Assembly (NCBI RefSeq): GCF_000526775.1
Contig: NZ_JAGS01000001.1
Location: 372,001-436,000, forward strand
DNA: 64,000 bases
Direction: 5' to 3'
From: Ruminococcus albus AD2013
GTDB lineage: Bacteria; Bacillota; Clostridia; Oscillospirales; Ruminococcaceae
This document shows, piece after piece, positions 9,401-15,217 of the stretch (the first letter of the stretch is position 1; the number at the start of each line of letters is the position of its first letter). The notes under the pieces are model-generated. The model searched no databases, was not told the origin of the DNA, and worked only from the letters and a program-made list of their open reading frames with translations. The translations under genes and the position numbers were made by a program.

Positions 9401-9688
9401 GAAGTTACAGCTAAATATCCTGCAGTTGAAAATATCAATTACAACGAGCAGTATCACCAGTTCAGACTCAGCTGGACAAAGGTAAATGGCGCATCCCAGT
9501 ACGGTGTCGCTGTTAAGATCGCAGGCAAGTGGAAAGTATACGCATATACCGATGCCAATACCACAACATTTACATCTCCCAAGCTGAAAGCGGGCAGCAC
9601 ATACGAAATGGTGATATGTGCTAAGGTTAACGGCAAGTGGGACACTTCAAACCTTAATGCAAGAGCATTCAAAGTCACTGTAAAGTGA
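6452..9688 (+). CDS. Secreted RTX-repeat protein with two C-terminal CBM37/FN3-like modules
   Basis: 1078 aa, with AAGGAGG placed 10 bases before ATG. A Sec signal peptide is present (MKKTKRIIASVLALTLTMG...AFA, cut near residue 26). The N-terminal 27-330 is unrecognised. Residues about 350-760 carry glycine/aspartate nonapeptides of the GGxGxDxUx kind (GEEGNDTIT, GKGDDTINL, GEGNDIINS, GKGNDYVNAGGGTDTF, GKGNDKIRG) in four blocks, which in RTX proteins bind Ca2+ in a beta-roll. Two modules follow (about 900-985 and 990-1078), the second with QYHQFRLSW...YGVAVKIAGKWKVY...AKVNGKWDTS as in the GH9 enzyme of this window. Export by Sec in a Gram-positive is unusual for RTX repeats. No enzymatic motif is seen; a surface adhesin or Ca2+-dependent binding protein is the likely role. 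Confidence 0.8.
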   Translation: MKKTKRIIASVLALTLTMGCAVPAFAATDPYEDYDAKTDIEGAVAIVKGIVDPLAAGQKFADDPTITDQANEYAGFIDGVYDALKDPFDILKYIAGFKEYYDKYEEYKETGYVSISREYVSENFDEQASIVMTKEDYEDLTANPEKYELHFINGEAVIYRDGLVYGLENRPDALQGDIFVEITVAQACEILKRMDKIFMAVNTRNEALQQIEDFMTEHGYWNIVEDEIVIKPSNGEYITPYNAGSGSDTYKIQKGSGYVYIGDYCERNSGDEDTIIFDYDTSDTHFALYRDGGDLYILDVENETLVFVDDYFENSLSRVENIQFSSDITLEYKDVIKLVNKIKGTAEDDELTGYKESTVIWGEEGNDTITADGGDEYYIHAGSGDNTITASNGNDIIISENGNDYITISRERNRLFTSENPGYNVIISGKGDDTINLDGNNIVVAGEGNDIINSGFGDDVFVYYYGDGDDKITDSVNAWSNGGTDVIYFADLTPDDVYVRRENGFTFYVKGDKKGSVNIPGTYQNGASKYREPIEYVAFKDGTVWNLHDYLEQTRYVEDTTYFIGKDSFGYIITGTDDDDTYYTANGDDYIVPGKGNDYVNAGGGTDTFVFNRGDGHDIFDESNGGSYPASGEDTVFFADINSDEVHVTRFGNKITIKVNDSDDAVELPGIYQSGLSGPLHPIEKAKFADGVEWTFLEMLKMACVEGTDGDDDFIVVDETPAIYCGKGNDKIRGKEFDDVYIYNLGDGHDIVRDYTVWGRSYDEIRFGKGITSDMLCVKVDGNEAVMSIPNTEDSVTITKGEIELFTFVDGTKLDESEIFAKAADHHYSETPECVWTNNEGNYSAKFVFVCSDCGAKVSYAAEVECEEGDDGVKVYTAKAAVAGKEYTDTYKYSPSAYKSPDVTFEKGTNAVKITWTEAVGAEKYAVCGYVSGKWQMIAQGNGTSYVLKNLKTGTNYKIAVAVMVNGEWKMDSYKAITVTTLEEVTAKYPAVENINYNEQYHQFRLSWTKVNGASQYGVAVKIAGKWKVYAYTDANTTTFTSPKLKAGSTYEMVICAKVNGKWDTSNLNARAFKVTVK

Positions 9689-9746
9689 TCAAGTGTACAA
9701 AATAACAGACAAAACAAGGGGCTGTTGCAGCTCCAAACAAAGAAAA

Positions 9747-9801
9747 AGAGCCTGGCACAGACCTGAAAAGACCTGAAAGGTAGTGCCAAGCTCTTCTTTT
9801 T
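9747..9801 (+). terminator. Terminator-like hairpin after RTX gene
   Basis: Stem AGAGCCTGGCAC / GTGCCAAGCTCT (one G-U), then TCTTTTTG. A TATAAT-containing AT-rich stretch (about 9804-9816) follows, so this may also be the left end of a lost insertion sequence. Confidence 0.6.
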
Positions 9802-9855
9802 GTGGTATAATATAATTGCAAAACCATTAAACCAACGAAAGGATTGTACCACAAA

Positions 9856-10008
9856 GTGGACGAGATCACCAGACTATCAGCAGGGGAGCTTAGTGATCCG
9901 TTGTCGCTTCTTGAAAGCCTGAACTATATCAGGACAATTGAACAGCGCAGTGGACAAAAAGGCAGACCCAAAGTAACTATTTACATAAATCCAAACATAT
10001 ATAATTGA
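9856..10008 (+). pseudogene. 3' end of a DUF3987/primase-like gene
   Basis: An open frame of 50 codons ends in TGA at 10006-10008. It reads VDEITRLSAGELSDP LSLLESLNYIRTI, then QRSGQKGRPKVTIYINP. The winged-helix-like tail with (K/R)GRPxVxYxINP is how DUF3987 primase/helicase-type proteins of integrative elements end. The upstream part of the gene is gone; the sequence before 9856 is unrelated and IS-like. A second tail with LNYIR(T/I)I...VNP stands at 58190. Each tail runs straight into a word array. Confidence 0.6.
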
Positions 10009-10366
10009 TTTTACTGAATTTACTGGAATTTACTGAAATCTCTTTTCAGTAAAATAAAATCCCTATTTTACGGCGTTTGAGAGCAAAAAAACATTTTACT
10101 GAATTTACTGGCGGGGTAATACATTTTTTTGAATTTACTGATAGGGTAATACGGACACTTTAAAAATTAAATTTACCATATAATGGTAATTATACCCATA
10201 TTTCACATTTTCACCTCTACCTGTTCAGTAAATTCAGTAAAATAAAAAACGGTGCTGAAACGCAGCTTTTTCGGGGGTTTATTTTACTGAAAATCGGATT
10301 CAGTAAAATTCAGAAAAATCAGTAAAATGTTTAGCGTGCTAAAGTGAAATGGGTCTATCCATGAAA
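10009..10366. repeat. Short-word array B (TTTACTG / CAGTAAA)
   Basis: Twelve copies of TTTACTG (seven forward, five inverted) lie in about 320 bp. The first are in tandem (TTTACTGAATTTACTGG). They surround a core (ACTTTAAAAATTAAATTTAC, then CATATAATGG) and end with TAGCGTGCTAAAGTGAAA and TCTATCCATGAAAAAAATAC. Core and end are shared with the array at 58271-58595, where the word is TTGACA instead. Confidence 0.85.
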
Positions 10367-10428
10367 AAAATACCTGATGACCGTATATACCTATTTCGTT
10401 TCGGGCGAAAAATATACTCCCCGACCGT

Positions 10429-10602
10429 TTTTGAACTGAAAACGGCATAAAAACCAGCAGAACATAACACCCCCGAGTCCTCTTTTTTGAAGAAGGCTTG
10501 GGGGTGTGTGCACTGAAACAGCTTATTTCACCATTAAATATGTTTTTTTACTCTGATGTTCGGATATGGTTAGAGGGTGCTGCGGTTGCAACAGCCTCTT
10601 TA
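10429..10602 (-). repeat. ~174-bp inverted repeat, copy B
   Basis: Inverted partner of 3085-3258, with the same internal hairpin (CACCCCCGAGTCCTCTT / AAGAAGGCTTGGGGGTG). The two copies face each other across 7.2 kb containing the sigma/anti-sigma pair, the HTH remnant and the RTX gene. It ends 31 bases past the stop codon of the WYL gene and may also act as its terminator. Confidence 0.8.
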
Positions 10603-10632
10603 TAAGATAAATACATATCAGAAAAATGATAA

Positions 10633-11637
10633 CTAACTCTCTTCAAGTGTACTGTTCATATCACTATTTTTGATATACTCATACTGTTTCCTTATGCGCT
10701 GTCGTGCCTGCTCTCTGAGGTGAGCGGGACCCATTATCTCTATAACGGGACCAAAACTCAGCAGACGTATCAGAACCTCTGTTTCGTCCTGCTCATCATA
10801 CCACAGTTCGACTGTATATTCACCCGTCTGTGTATCTCTGACAGTGTGCTTTTCGTAGGCTGCGAATTCCATCATGAAGCGTTCCACACCGCTGCGCTCC
10901 GTTGTAACTCTAATGACAGCCGGTTCACTGCATTTTCGGCTTTGAAAGTATTCATCAATGGATACAGGCGTCCTGAATACCCTGCCTGTATCGGTTATTT
11001 CGGTTATACGCCCGATATTGATTATGCCGCTGCTCTTTATCCTGCCGTTCCTGAGAAGATAGCAGTAGGCTCTGAATTTATCATTTTTGGGAGAGTATTC
11101 AAGCTTCAGCAGCACGAATATTCCCCTCATGTGATTTCCGTGTCCCGAAATGAAGTCGATATACACTATACTCCTGCGTTTTACCGCTTTCAGTGCAGTA
11201 CGGAAATGACTTATGTATTCCTCGTCGTGATAATCGTCACTGTCGGCAAATCGGTCGGTATACCGAAACTGCTCTTCTCTGTAAAGCGGAGGAATATTCC
11301 CGAGTTTTTCATTCAGCGCCGAGATAACATCTTCGTCCATAAAAAGCCTTATCCTAGGGTCGGCAAGCTTTGCTTTTAGCCAGCTTTTCTGTATGCCTGT
11401 AAGAAGTTTTACAGGCGCATTTTTGGTTATCCGCTGAAGTTTACCGTCTTCGGTGCGCTTAAAAAGTCCAGTACTTTCACTGCCCGGGATAAGCTTCTGC
11501 GGAAGAAAAAGCAGAGTATCCTTGAACCCCTCACGCATCACAGTTTCTCTGACAGTTTTTTCATCGGTCAGTTCCTTTTCAAGCAGTTTTGCAGTTATCC
11601 TGAAATATGTACCGTATATCTCACTGAATATGTTCAT
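10633..11637 (-). CDS. WYL-domain transcriptional regulator (second of pair)
   Basis: 334 aa from MNIFSEIYGTYFRITAK. An earlier start at 11679 would overlap the upstream gene much more. The C-terminal half has the WYL/WCX layout: KAVKRRSIVYIDFIS...PKNDKFRAYCYLLRNGRIKSSGIINIGRITEITDTGRVF, then EVLIRLLSFGPVIEIMGPAHLREQARQRIRKQ. The N-terminus is helical and differs from a standard HTH. It overlaps the first WYL gene by 17 bases, so the two are translationally coupled and may act as a heteromer. WYL proteins sense nucleic acid or nucleotide ligands. Being divergent from rtcB suggests it controls the RNA-repair genes. Confidence 0.85.
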   Translation of the reverse strand: MNIFSEIYGTYFRITAKLLEKELTDEKTVRETVMREGFKDTLLFLPQKLIPGSESTGLFKRTEDGKLQRITKNAPVKLLTGIQKSWLKAKLADPRIRLFMDEDVISALNEKLGNIPPLYREEQFRYTDRFADSDDYHDEEYISHFRTALKAVKRRSIVYIDFISGHGNHMRGIFVLLKLEYSPKNDKFRAYCYLLRNGRIKSSGIINIGRITEITDTGRVFRTPVSIDEYFQSRKCSEPAVIRVTTERSGVERFMMEFAAYEKHTVRDTQTGEYTVELWYDEQDETEVLIRLLSFGPVIEIMGPAHLREQARQRIRKQYEYIKNSDMNSTLEES

Positions 11638-12895
11638 CGCTATCACCGCCATACATTTCTTCCATACGTATGATATCATTATAAAAACGCTGAATTATAT
11701 CACTTGTTCCGCCTTCGATATTAACTATCCTGCCGATGAATGTCTTTGCCCAATGCATGATCTCGTTAGGATCGAAAACATCAGCTGTCAGGGTATAAAG
11801 GTTCTCTTCGATTTTTTCGAGGGTGCAACAGCGTTTTTCTCTATTAAGACGTTCTATTATGTAGGGCTCTTTATCCTCATCAACACAGAATGTGATCTTC
11901 ATAGGTGTTACCGTACCTGTCTCCCGACGTGTGCCAAAGGATACACCGAAACAGCGGGATATGTTCTTTTCATATTTGGCTTTCAGTTCATCGTAGTTTT
12001 CACATACTGTGCTCTTTTTTATGGTCTTTATATAGTCGAGCCTAAATGATGAAAATCTTTTGACCGCAGGTATATATGCCGCAAGATACTGCCGCCCTGT
12101 CTGTACAGAAACAAGTATCTGCATCGGTACGACCTGAGCTTCACGCCCGTTATCATCACTGTCACTGCGCTTCTTTGCCGAAAAAGTTTGAAGGGTGATA
12201 TACCTTTTTTCCTCCATTCCGGAAAGTATCTCGGGTATCAGTATATCTTCCAGAGTATGTATTATATAATTGTGTTTTATGAAAAACAGGTCGTTATCCA
12301 TACCTGCTGTTTTGAGAATACTGTTTCCGATAACACCAAAATGCTGTACCTCTGAGAAATATTTCAGTGCATCATCAAGCACCTCAAAGTGGCTTATGTA
12401 TTCGTCAGCCCTGTCACCGCAGAGGGAATAGTAAAGTGTCTTCCCACGCTTTTCGGATAAAACAAGCCCCTCCTGTGTATACTCTTTCAGCTTGTTGCGG
12501 ACTGTCTGTTCATCGAAAAGCATCGAGTACTCGCTGTTGAGTTCATCGACTATATCTTTCAGCGCCCTGTATTCTCCATCGGAAAGTATATCCGTCAGCA
12601 GAAAATGCAGAAGCATATCATTGTCTGTGAAACTCTTAGAATAAAAAGCGTTGTAAAGTGGGTTTTCTGGTATGTGACCGCTGTCAACGGATATGGATAC
12701 GCTCCTGCCGTGTACCGAGTCATCATATCGCATATAATCACCCATCCAGCTTTCAACACGCCGCTTTTCGTCACTGTAGGTACGCAAACTCTTGCGGTCA
12801 AAGTCACTCCTGACTTTGCAGCCATATATGAAAAAATCACGGATATAATCTCGGGTCTTGCCGAAATTTTTGATAAGCTCTGAAAAACCTGCCAT
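11621..12895 (-). CDS. WYL-domain transcriptional regulator (first of pair)
   Basis: 424 aa from ATG 12895 (MAGFSELIKNFGKTRDYIRDFF), 6 bases after AAAGGAGAG; the longer frame to 12931 lacks a ribosome site. Residues about 100-175 form a winged-helix region (LLTDILSDGEYRALKDIVDELNSEY...TVRNKLKEYTQEGLVLSEKRGKTLYYSL). The middle and C-terminal parts are WYL-like (VPMQILVSVQTGRQYLAAYIPAVKRFSSFRLDYIKTI; PNEIMHWAKTFIGRIVNIEG). It is transcribed away from rtcB, and its promoter overlaps a half-site of an inverted repeat shared with the rtcB side. It is probably the local regulator of the rtcB-DUF2828 island. Confidence 0.85.
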   Translation of the reverse strand: MAGFSELIKNFGKTRDYIRDFFIYGCKVRSDFDRKSLRTYSDEKRRVESWMGDYMRYDDSVHGRSVSISVDSGHIPENPLYNAFYSKSFTDNDMLLHFLLTDILSDGEYRALKDIVDELNSEYSMLFDEQTVRNKLKEYTQEGLVLSEKRGKTLYYSLCGDRADEYISHFEVLDDALKYFSEVQHFGVIGNSILKTAGMDNDLFFIKHNYIIHTLEDILIPEILSGMEEKRYITLQTFSAKKRSDSDDNGREAQVVPMQILVSVQTGRQYLAAYIPAVKRFSSFRLDYIKTIKKSTVCENYDELKAKYEKNISRCFGVSFGTRRETGTVTPMKITFCVDEDKEPYIIERLNREKRCCTLEKIEENLYTLTADVFDPNEIMHWAKTFIGRIVNIEGGTSDIIQRFYNDIIRMEEMYGGDSDEHIQ

Positions 12896-12921
12896 GTTAC
12901 ACTCTCCTTTCTTACATTTAT

Positions 12922-12950
12922 ATAATAGCATATCTCATACCAAATGTAAA
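12922..12950 (-). promoter_or_regulatory. Sigma-A promoter of WYL pair
   Basis: On the minus strand TTTACA, 17-bp spacer, TATTAT, followed by AAAGGAG and the start codon. The -35 box abuts one arm of the AGCACAGT repeat. Confidence 0.7.
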
Positions 12951-13016
12951 GCACAGTATCACAGCTATGGCTAGGGTTGCAGAAAAAATTATATGATTAT
13001 TTTGGTACACTGTGCT
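12950..13016. promoter_or_regulatory. Inverted repeat AGCACAGT / ACTGTGCT in rtcB-WYL intergenic region
   Basis: Perfect 8-bp arms 51 bases apart. One touches the -35 box of the WYL promoter and the other lies about 60 bases before the rtcB start. The placement suits an operator read by the WYL proteins; this is inference. Confidence 0.45.
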
Positions 13017-13077
13017 ATACTATGATCAAGCTAAAGAGAACAAACGAGAACAAAGAGTATTGAAAGAAGTGAAGGAT

Positions 13078-14313
13078 ATGTTCGTACATTTTAATAAAGA
13101 CGATGGAATGCTCCCCATAAAAATATGGCAGAGCGATATCGAGGCGATCGGTGAAAAGTGCTTGACTCAGGCTGAGCATCTGGCTAAATTGCCATTTGCG
13201 AAAAAGTGGATAGCTCTGATGCCCGATACCCATGCGGGAAAAGGTATGCCGATCGGCGGCGTCATCGCCTGTGAAAACGCTGTGATACCCAATGCGGTCG
13301 GCGTTGATATCGGCTGCGGAATGGCTTACGTACAGACTGATATTCCCGTGTCGCTTCTCCGTGAGACAATGACAGGCAGTGGCGATCTGGTAAAGACAAT
13401 CTGCGGAGATATCCTCAGAAATATCCCCACAGGCTATAACCATTACAAGACCCCGCAAGCTTCCGAAGTGCTTGACCGTGCCAAGGCCGAGATGGGTAAA
13501 TATGAAGCAGACAAAGAACTTATCCCTCAGATAGAGGAAGGATATTTTCAGGCAGGCACCCTCGGCGGAGGAAACCATTTCATAGAGATTCAGCAGGACG
13601 ATGAGGGTATGTGCGGCATAATGCTCCATTCGGGCAGCCGCCATTTCGGAAATATCGTTGGTCAGTATTTCAATAAAATAGCACATGAACTCAACGACAG
13701 ATGGTTCTCATTTGTACCTTCCGAGTGGGATCTTCCTTTTCTTCCTGTGGAAACCGATGAGGGAAAAAGATACCTTGCCTGGATGCAGCTGTGCATGGAT
13801 TTCGCATATGAGAACCGTGCAATAATGCTCGGCAAGGTCAAGGAGATTTTTACCAAACATATCGAAAATCACACAGGTATAACTCCCATTTTCTCTGATG
13901 AGATAAACTGCCACCACAACTACGCGGCGCTTGAAAGCCATTTCGGAAAGAACGTATGGGTACACCGCAAGGGTGCTATACGTGCACGCGAAGGAGAAAT
14001 GGGCATAATTCCCGGAGCAATGGGTTCATACAGCTATATAGTCCGCGGAAAGGGTTGTGAAGAAAGCTTTATGTCATCATCACACGGTGCGGGAAGAGCA
14101 TATTCACGTACTGCGGCTATGGAAAAATTCTCGGTCGAATCGGTCATGGTTGACCTCAAAAAACAGAACGTAGTGCTTGCGAAAAACAAGAAGTCTGATG
14201 TCCCTGAAGAGTCACGATTTGCATACAAGGATATCAATGATGTCATGGCAAATCAGCAGGAACTCACCGAACCTGTTAAGCGGCTGTTCACGGTAGGTGT
14301 TATAAAAGGATAA
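13078..14313 (+). CDS. rtcB: RtcB-type RNA ligase (RNA-splicing ligase)
   Basis: 411 aa from ATG 13078 (MFVHFNKDDGMLPIKIW). A frame to 13012 exists, but GAAGG stands before the chosen ATG. RtcB joins 2',3'-cyclic phosphate or 3'-phosphate RNA ends to 5'-OH ends using GTP and Mn2+. Hallmarks in order: MPDTHAGKGMPIGGVIA, NAVGVDIGCGM (metal-binding Asp and Cys), GGGNHFIEIQ, LHSGSRHFGN, INCHHNYA, VHRKGAIRAREGEMGIIPGAMGS, and SSHGAGR with the guanylated His. The length is normal and all key residues are present. It is the first gene of a run with an unknown gene, five RNA hairpins and a DUF2828 protein, so its job here is probably repair or processing of structured RNAs after damage. Confidence 0.96.
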   Translation: MFVHFNKDDGMLPIKIWQSDIEAIGEKCLTQAEHLAKLPFAKKWIALMPDTHAGKGMPIGGVIACENAVIPNAVGVDIGCGMAYVQTDIPVSLLRETMTGSGDLVKTICGDILRNIPTGYNHYKTPQASEVLDRAKAEMGKYEADKELIPQIEEGYFQAGTLGGGNHFIEIQQDDEGMCGIMLHSGSRHFGNIVGQYFNKIAHELNDRWFSFVPSEWDLPFLPVETDEGKRYLAWMQLCMDFAYENRAIMLGKVKEIFTKHIENHTGITPIFSDEINCHHNYAALESHFGKNVWVHRKGAIRAREGEMGIIPGAMGSYSYIVRGKGCEESFMSSSHGAGRAYSRTAAMEKFSVESVMVDLKKQNVVLAKNKKSDVPEESRFAYKDINDVMANQQELTEPVKRLFTVGVIKG

Positions 14314-14328
14314 TAAGGAGTTAATATC

Positions 14329-14796
14329 ATGCAGCTGGAGATCACAAAAGAGCTTTTAAAGTACACCTTCGGTTATACGCCACAGCTTGATGTCAATGAA
14401 AAATATCCCCTCGGAATGAAAGTAATATATATGCCGACTGCATATCTCTTCGATACAGATACTTACCTTTTATTCGTTAAGGACAGTGATGAAGCTGGAT
14501 ATCTTACGGATACCATACCTTTTCCCATAGTGAAACAGCATGAAGCTATGCACGCATATGTTGACAGTATCAATAATAAGCGCATAACAAATATATTCAA
14601 ACATCTCCCGGAAGAAGATTTCGGTATAGTTTTCTGGGGAGTGTTTGATGATGGCGGTGAAAACTTCCGCGCTTATCACAGGTTTGAAGATAGTTACAGA
14701 TATAGCGCTATCATTAAATGGTGTGATAACAACAATATCCCTTACTACATAAAAAATTCTGATATTTTACAGGTGCTCCAAAATTGTCAGAACTGA
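14329..14796 (+). CDS. Unknown protein in rtcB locus
   Basis: 155 aa, 15 bases after rtcB with AAGGAG before the ATG, so certainly co-transcribed with it. No signal peptide or membrane span is seen. The sequence is rich in aromatic and acidic residues (FGYTPQLDVNEKYPLGMKVIYMPTAYLFDTDTY; EEDFGIVFWGVFDDGGENFRAYHRFEDSYRYS; CDNNNIPYYIKNSDIL). I do not recognise a family. Position suggests a role in the RNA-repair island. Confidence 0.8.
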   Translation: MQLEITKELLKYTFGYTPQLDVNEKYPLGMKVIYMPTAYLFDTDTYLLFVKDSDEAGYLTDTIPFPIVKQHEAMHAYVDSINNKRITNIFKHLPEEDFGIVFWGVFDDGGENFRAYHRFEDSYRYSAIIKWCDNNNIPYYIKNSDILQVLQNCQN

Positions 14797-14811
14797 CGAT
14801 GCGAAAAAAAT

Positions 14812-14861
14812 AAGGCACAAACAGCAGTTGTCATTCTTATTTCAATGATTGAAAGTGCCTT
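14812..14861 (+). ncRNA. Tandem RNA unit 1 (50 nt)
   Basis: Closing stem AAGGCAC / GTGCCTT (7 bp, perfect). ACAGCA follows the 5' strand after two bases, and GAAA precedes the 3' strand. An internal hairpin TCATT / AATGA is present. It is the first of five units with the same plan between the rtcB operon and the DUF2828 gene. Confidence 0.6.
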
Positions 14862-14882
14862 GCAGAACTAAAGTAGAATTTT

Positions 14883-14955
14883 TCGGCTCTCACAGCATTA
14901 TTTTGTCCACGGCGGAGGTGCTGCACCGACAGCGCCGCCATAAAAGACGAGCCGA
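14883..14955 (+). ncRNA. Tandem RNA unit 2 (73 nt)
   Basis: Closing stem TCGGCTC / GAGCCGA (7 bp). ACAGCATTAT follows after two bases, and ATAAAAGAC precedes the 3' strand. A GC-rich inner hairpin has GGCGG (14911-14915) pairing with CCGCC (14935-14939) and GGTG/CACC inside. Confidence 0.65.
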
Positions 14956-14961
14956 GTGAAT

Positions 14962-15011
14962 AAGACGCAGACAGCAAAAATTCATGTTATTCCAAAACAT
15001 AAAAGCGTCTT
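14962..15011 (+). ncRNA. Tandem RNA unit 3 (50 nt)
   Basis: Closing stem AAGACGC / GCGTCTT (7 bp). ACAGCA follows after two bases, and ATAAAA precedes the 3' strand. Inner hairpin ATGTT / AACAT. Only six bases separate it from unit 2. Confidence 0.65.
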
Positions 15012-15030
15012 GAGTATAAAAGAAAAAGTA

Positions 15031-15106
15031 TCGGCATTAACAGCATTATCTTAGGGGCTCAGACACCATCGCAAAACGACAAGGGCTGAGTAAAAAAATG
15101 TGCCGA
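15031..15106 (+). ncRNA. Tandem RNA unit 4 (76 nt)
   Basis: Closing stem TCGGCA / TGCCGA (6 bp, extendable by T-G). ACAGCATTAT follows, and a run of A (TAAAAAAATG) precedes the 3' strand. Inner hairpin CTCAG / CTGAG encloses TCG-CAAAA-CGA. Confidence 0.6.
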
Positions 15107-15120
15107 GGTCAAAAGTGATA

Positions 15121-15200
15121 AGTCAGCAACAGCATTTATAAGCGGTATAACGCAGGTCCGAATCCTGCCCTGCACGAAAGCGTGTGGTAAAATGCTGACT
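15121..15200 (+). ncRNA. Tandem RNA unit 5 (80 nt) with T-arm-like hairpin
   Basis: Closing stem AGTCAGCA / TGCTGACT (8 bp). ACAGCA follows directly, and GTAAAA precedes the 3' strand. Inside, GCAGG-TCCGAAT-CCTGC copies a tRNA T-arm (T-loop with C at position 55), and a second hairpin CACG-AAAG-CGTG follows. Its last base lies 3 bases before the AAGGAG of the DUF2828 gene, so its folding could also affect translation start. Confidence 0.65.
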
Positions 15201-15217
15201 TGAAAGGAGAAATAACT

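Noticed and set aside
15145..15200. A complete tRNA gene suggested by the T-arm-like GCAGGTCCGAATCCTGC
   Set aside because: No acceptor stem ends right after the T-arm, and no D-arm or anticodon arm with proper spacing is present. Another hairpin lies between it and the closing stem, so it is a T-arm mimic at most.
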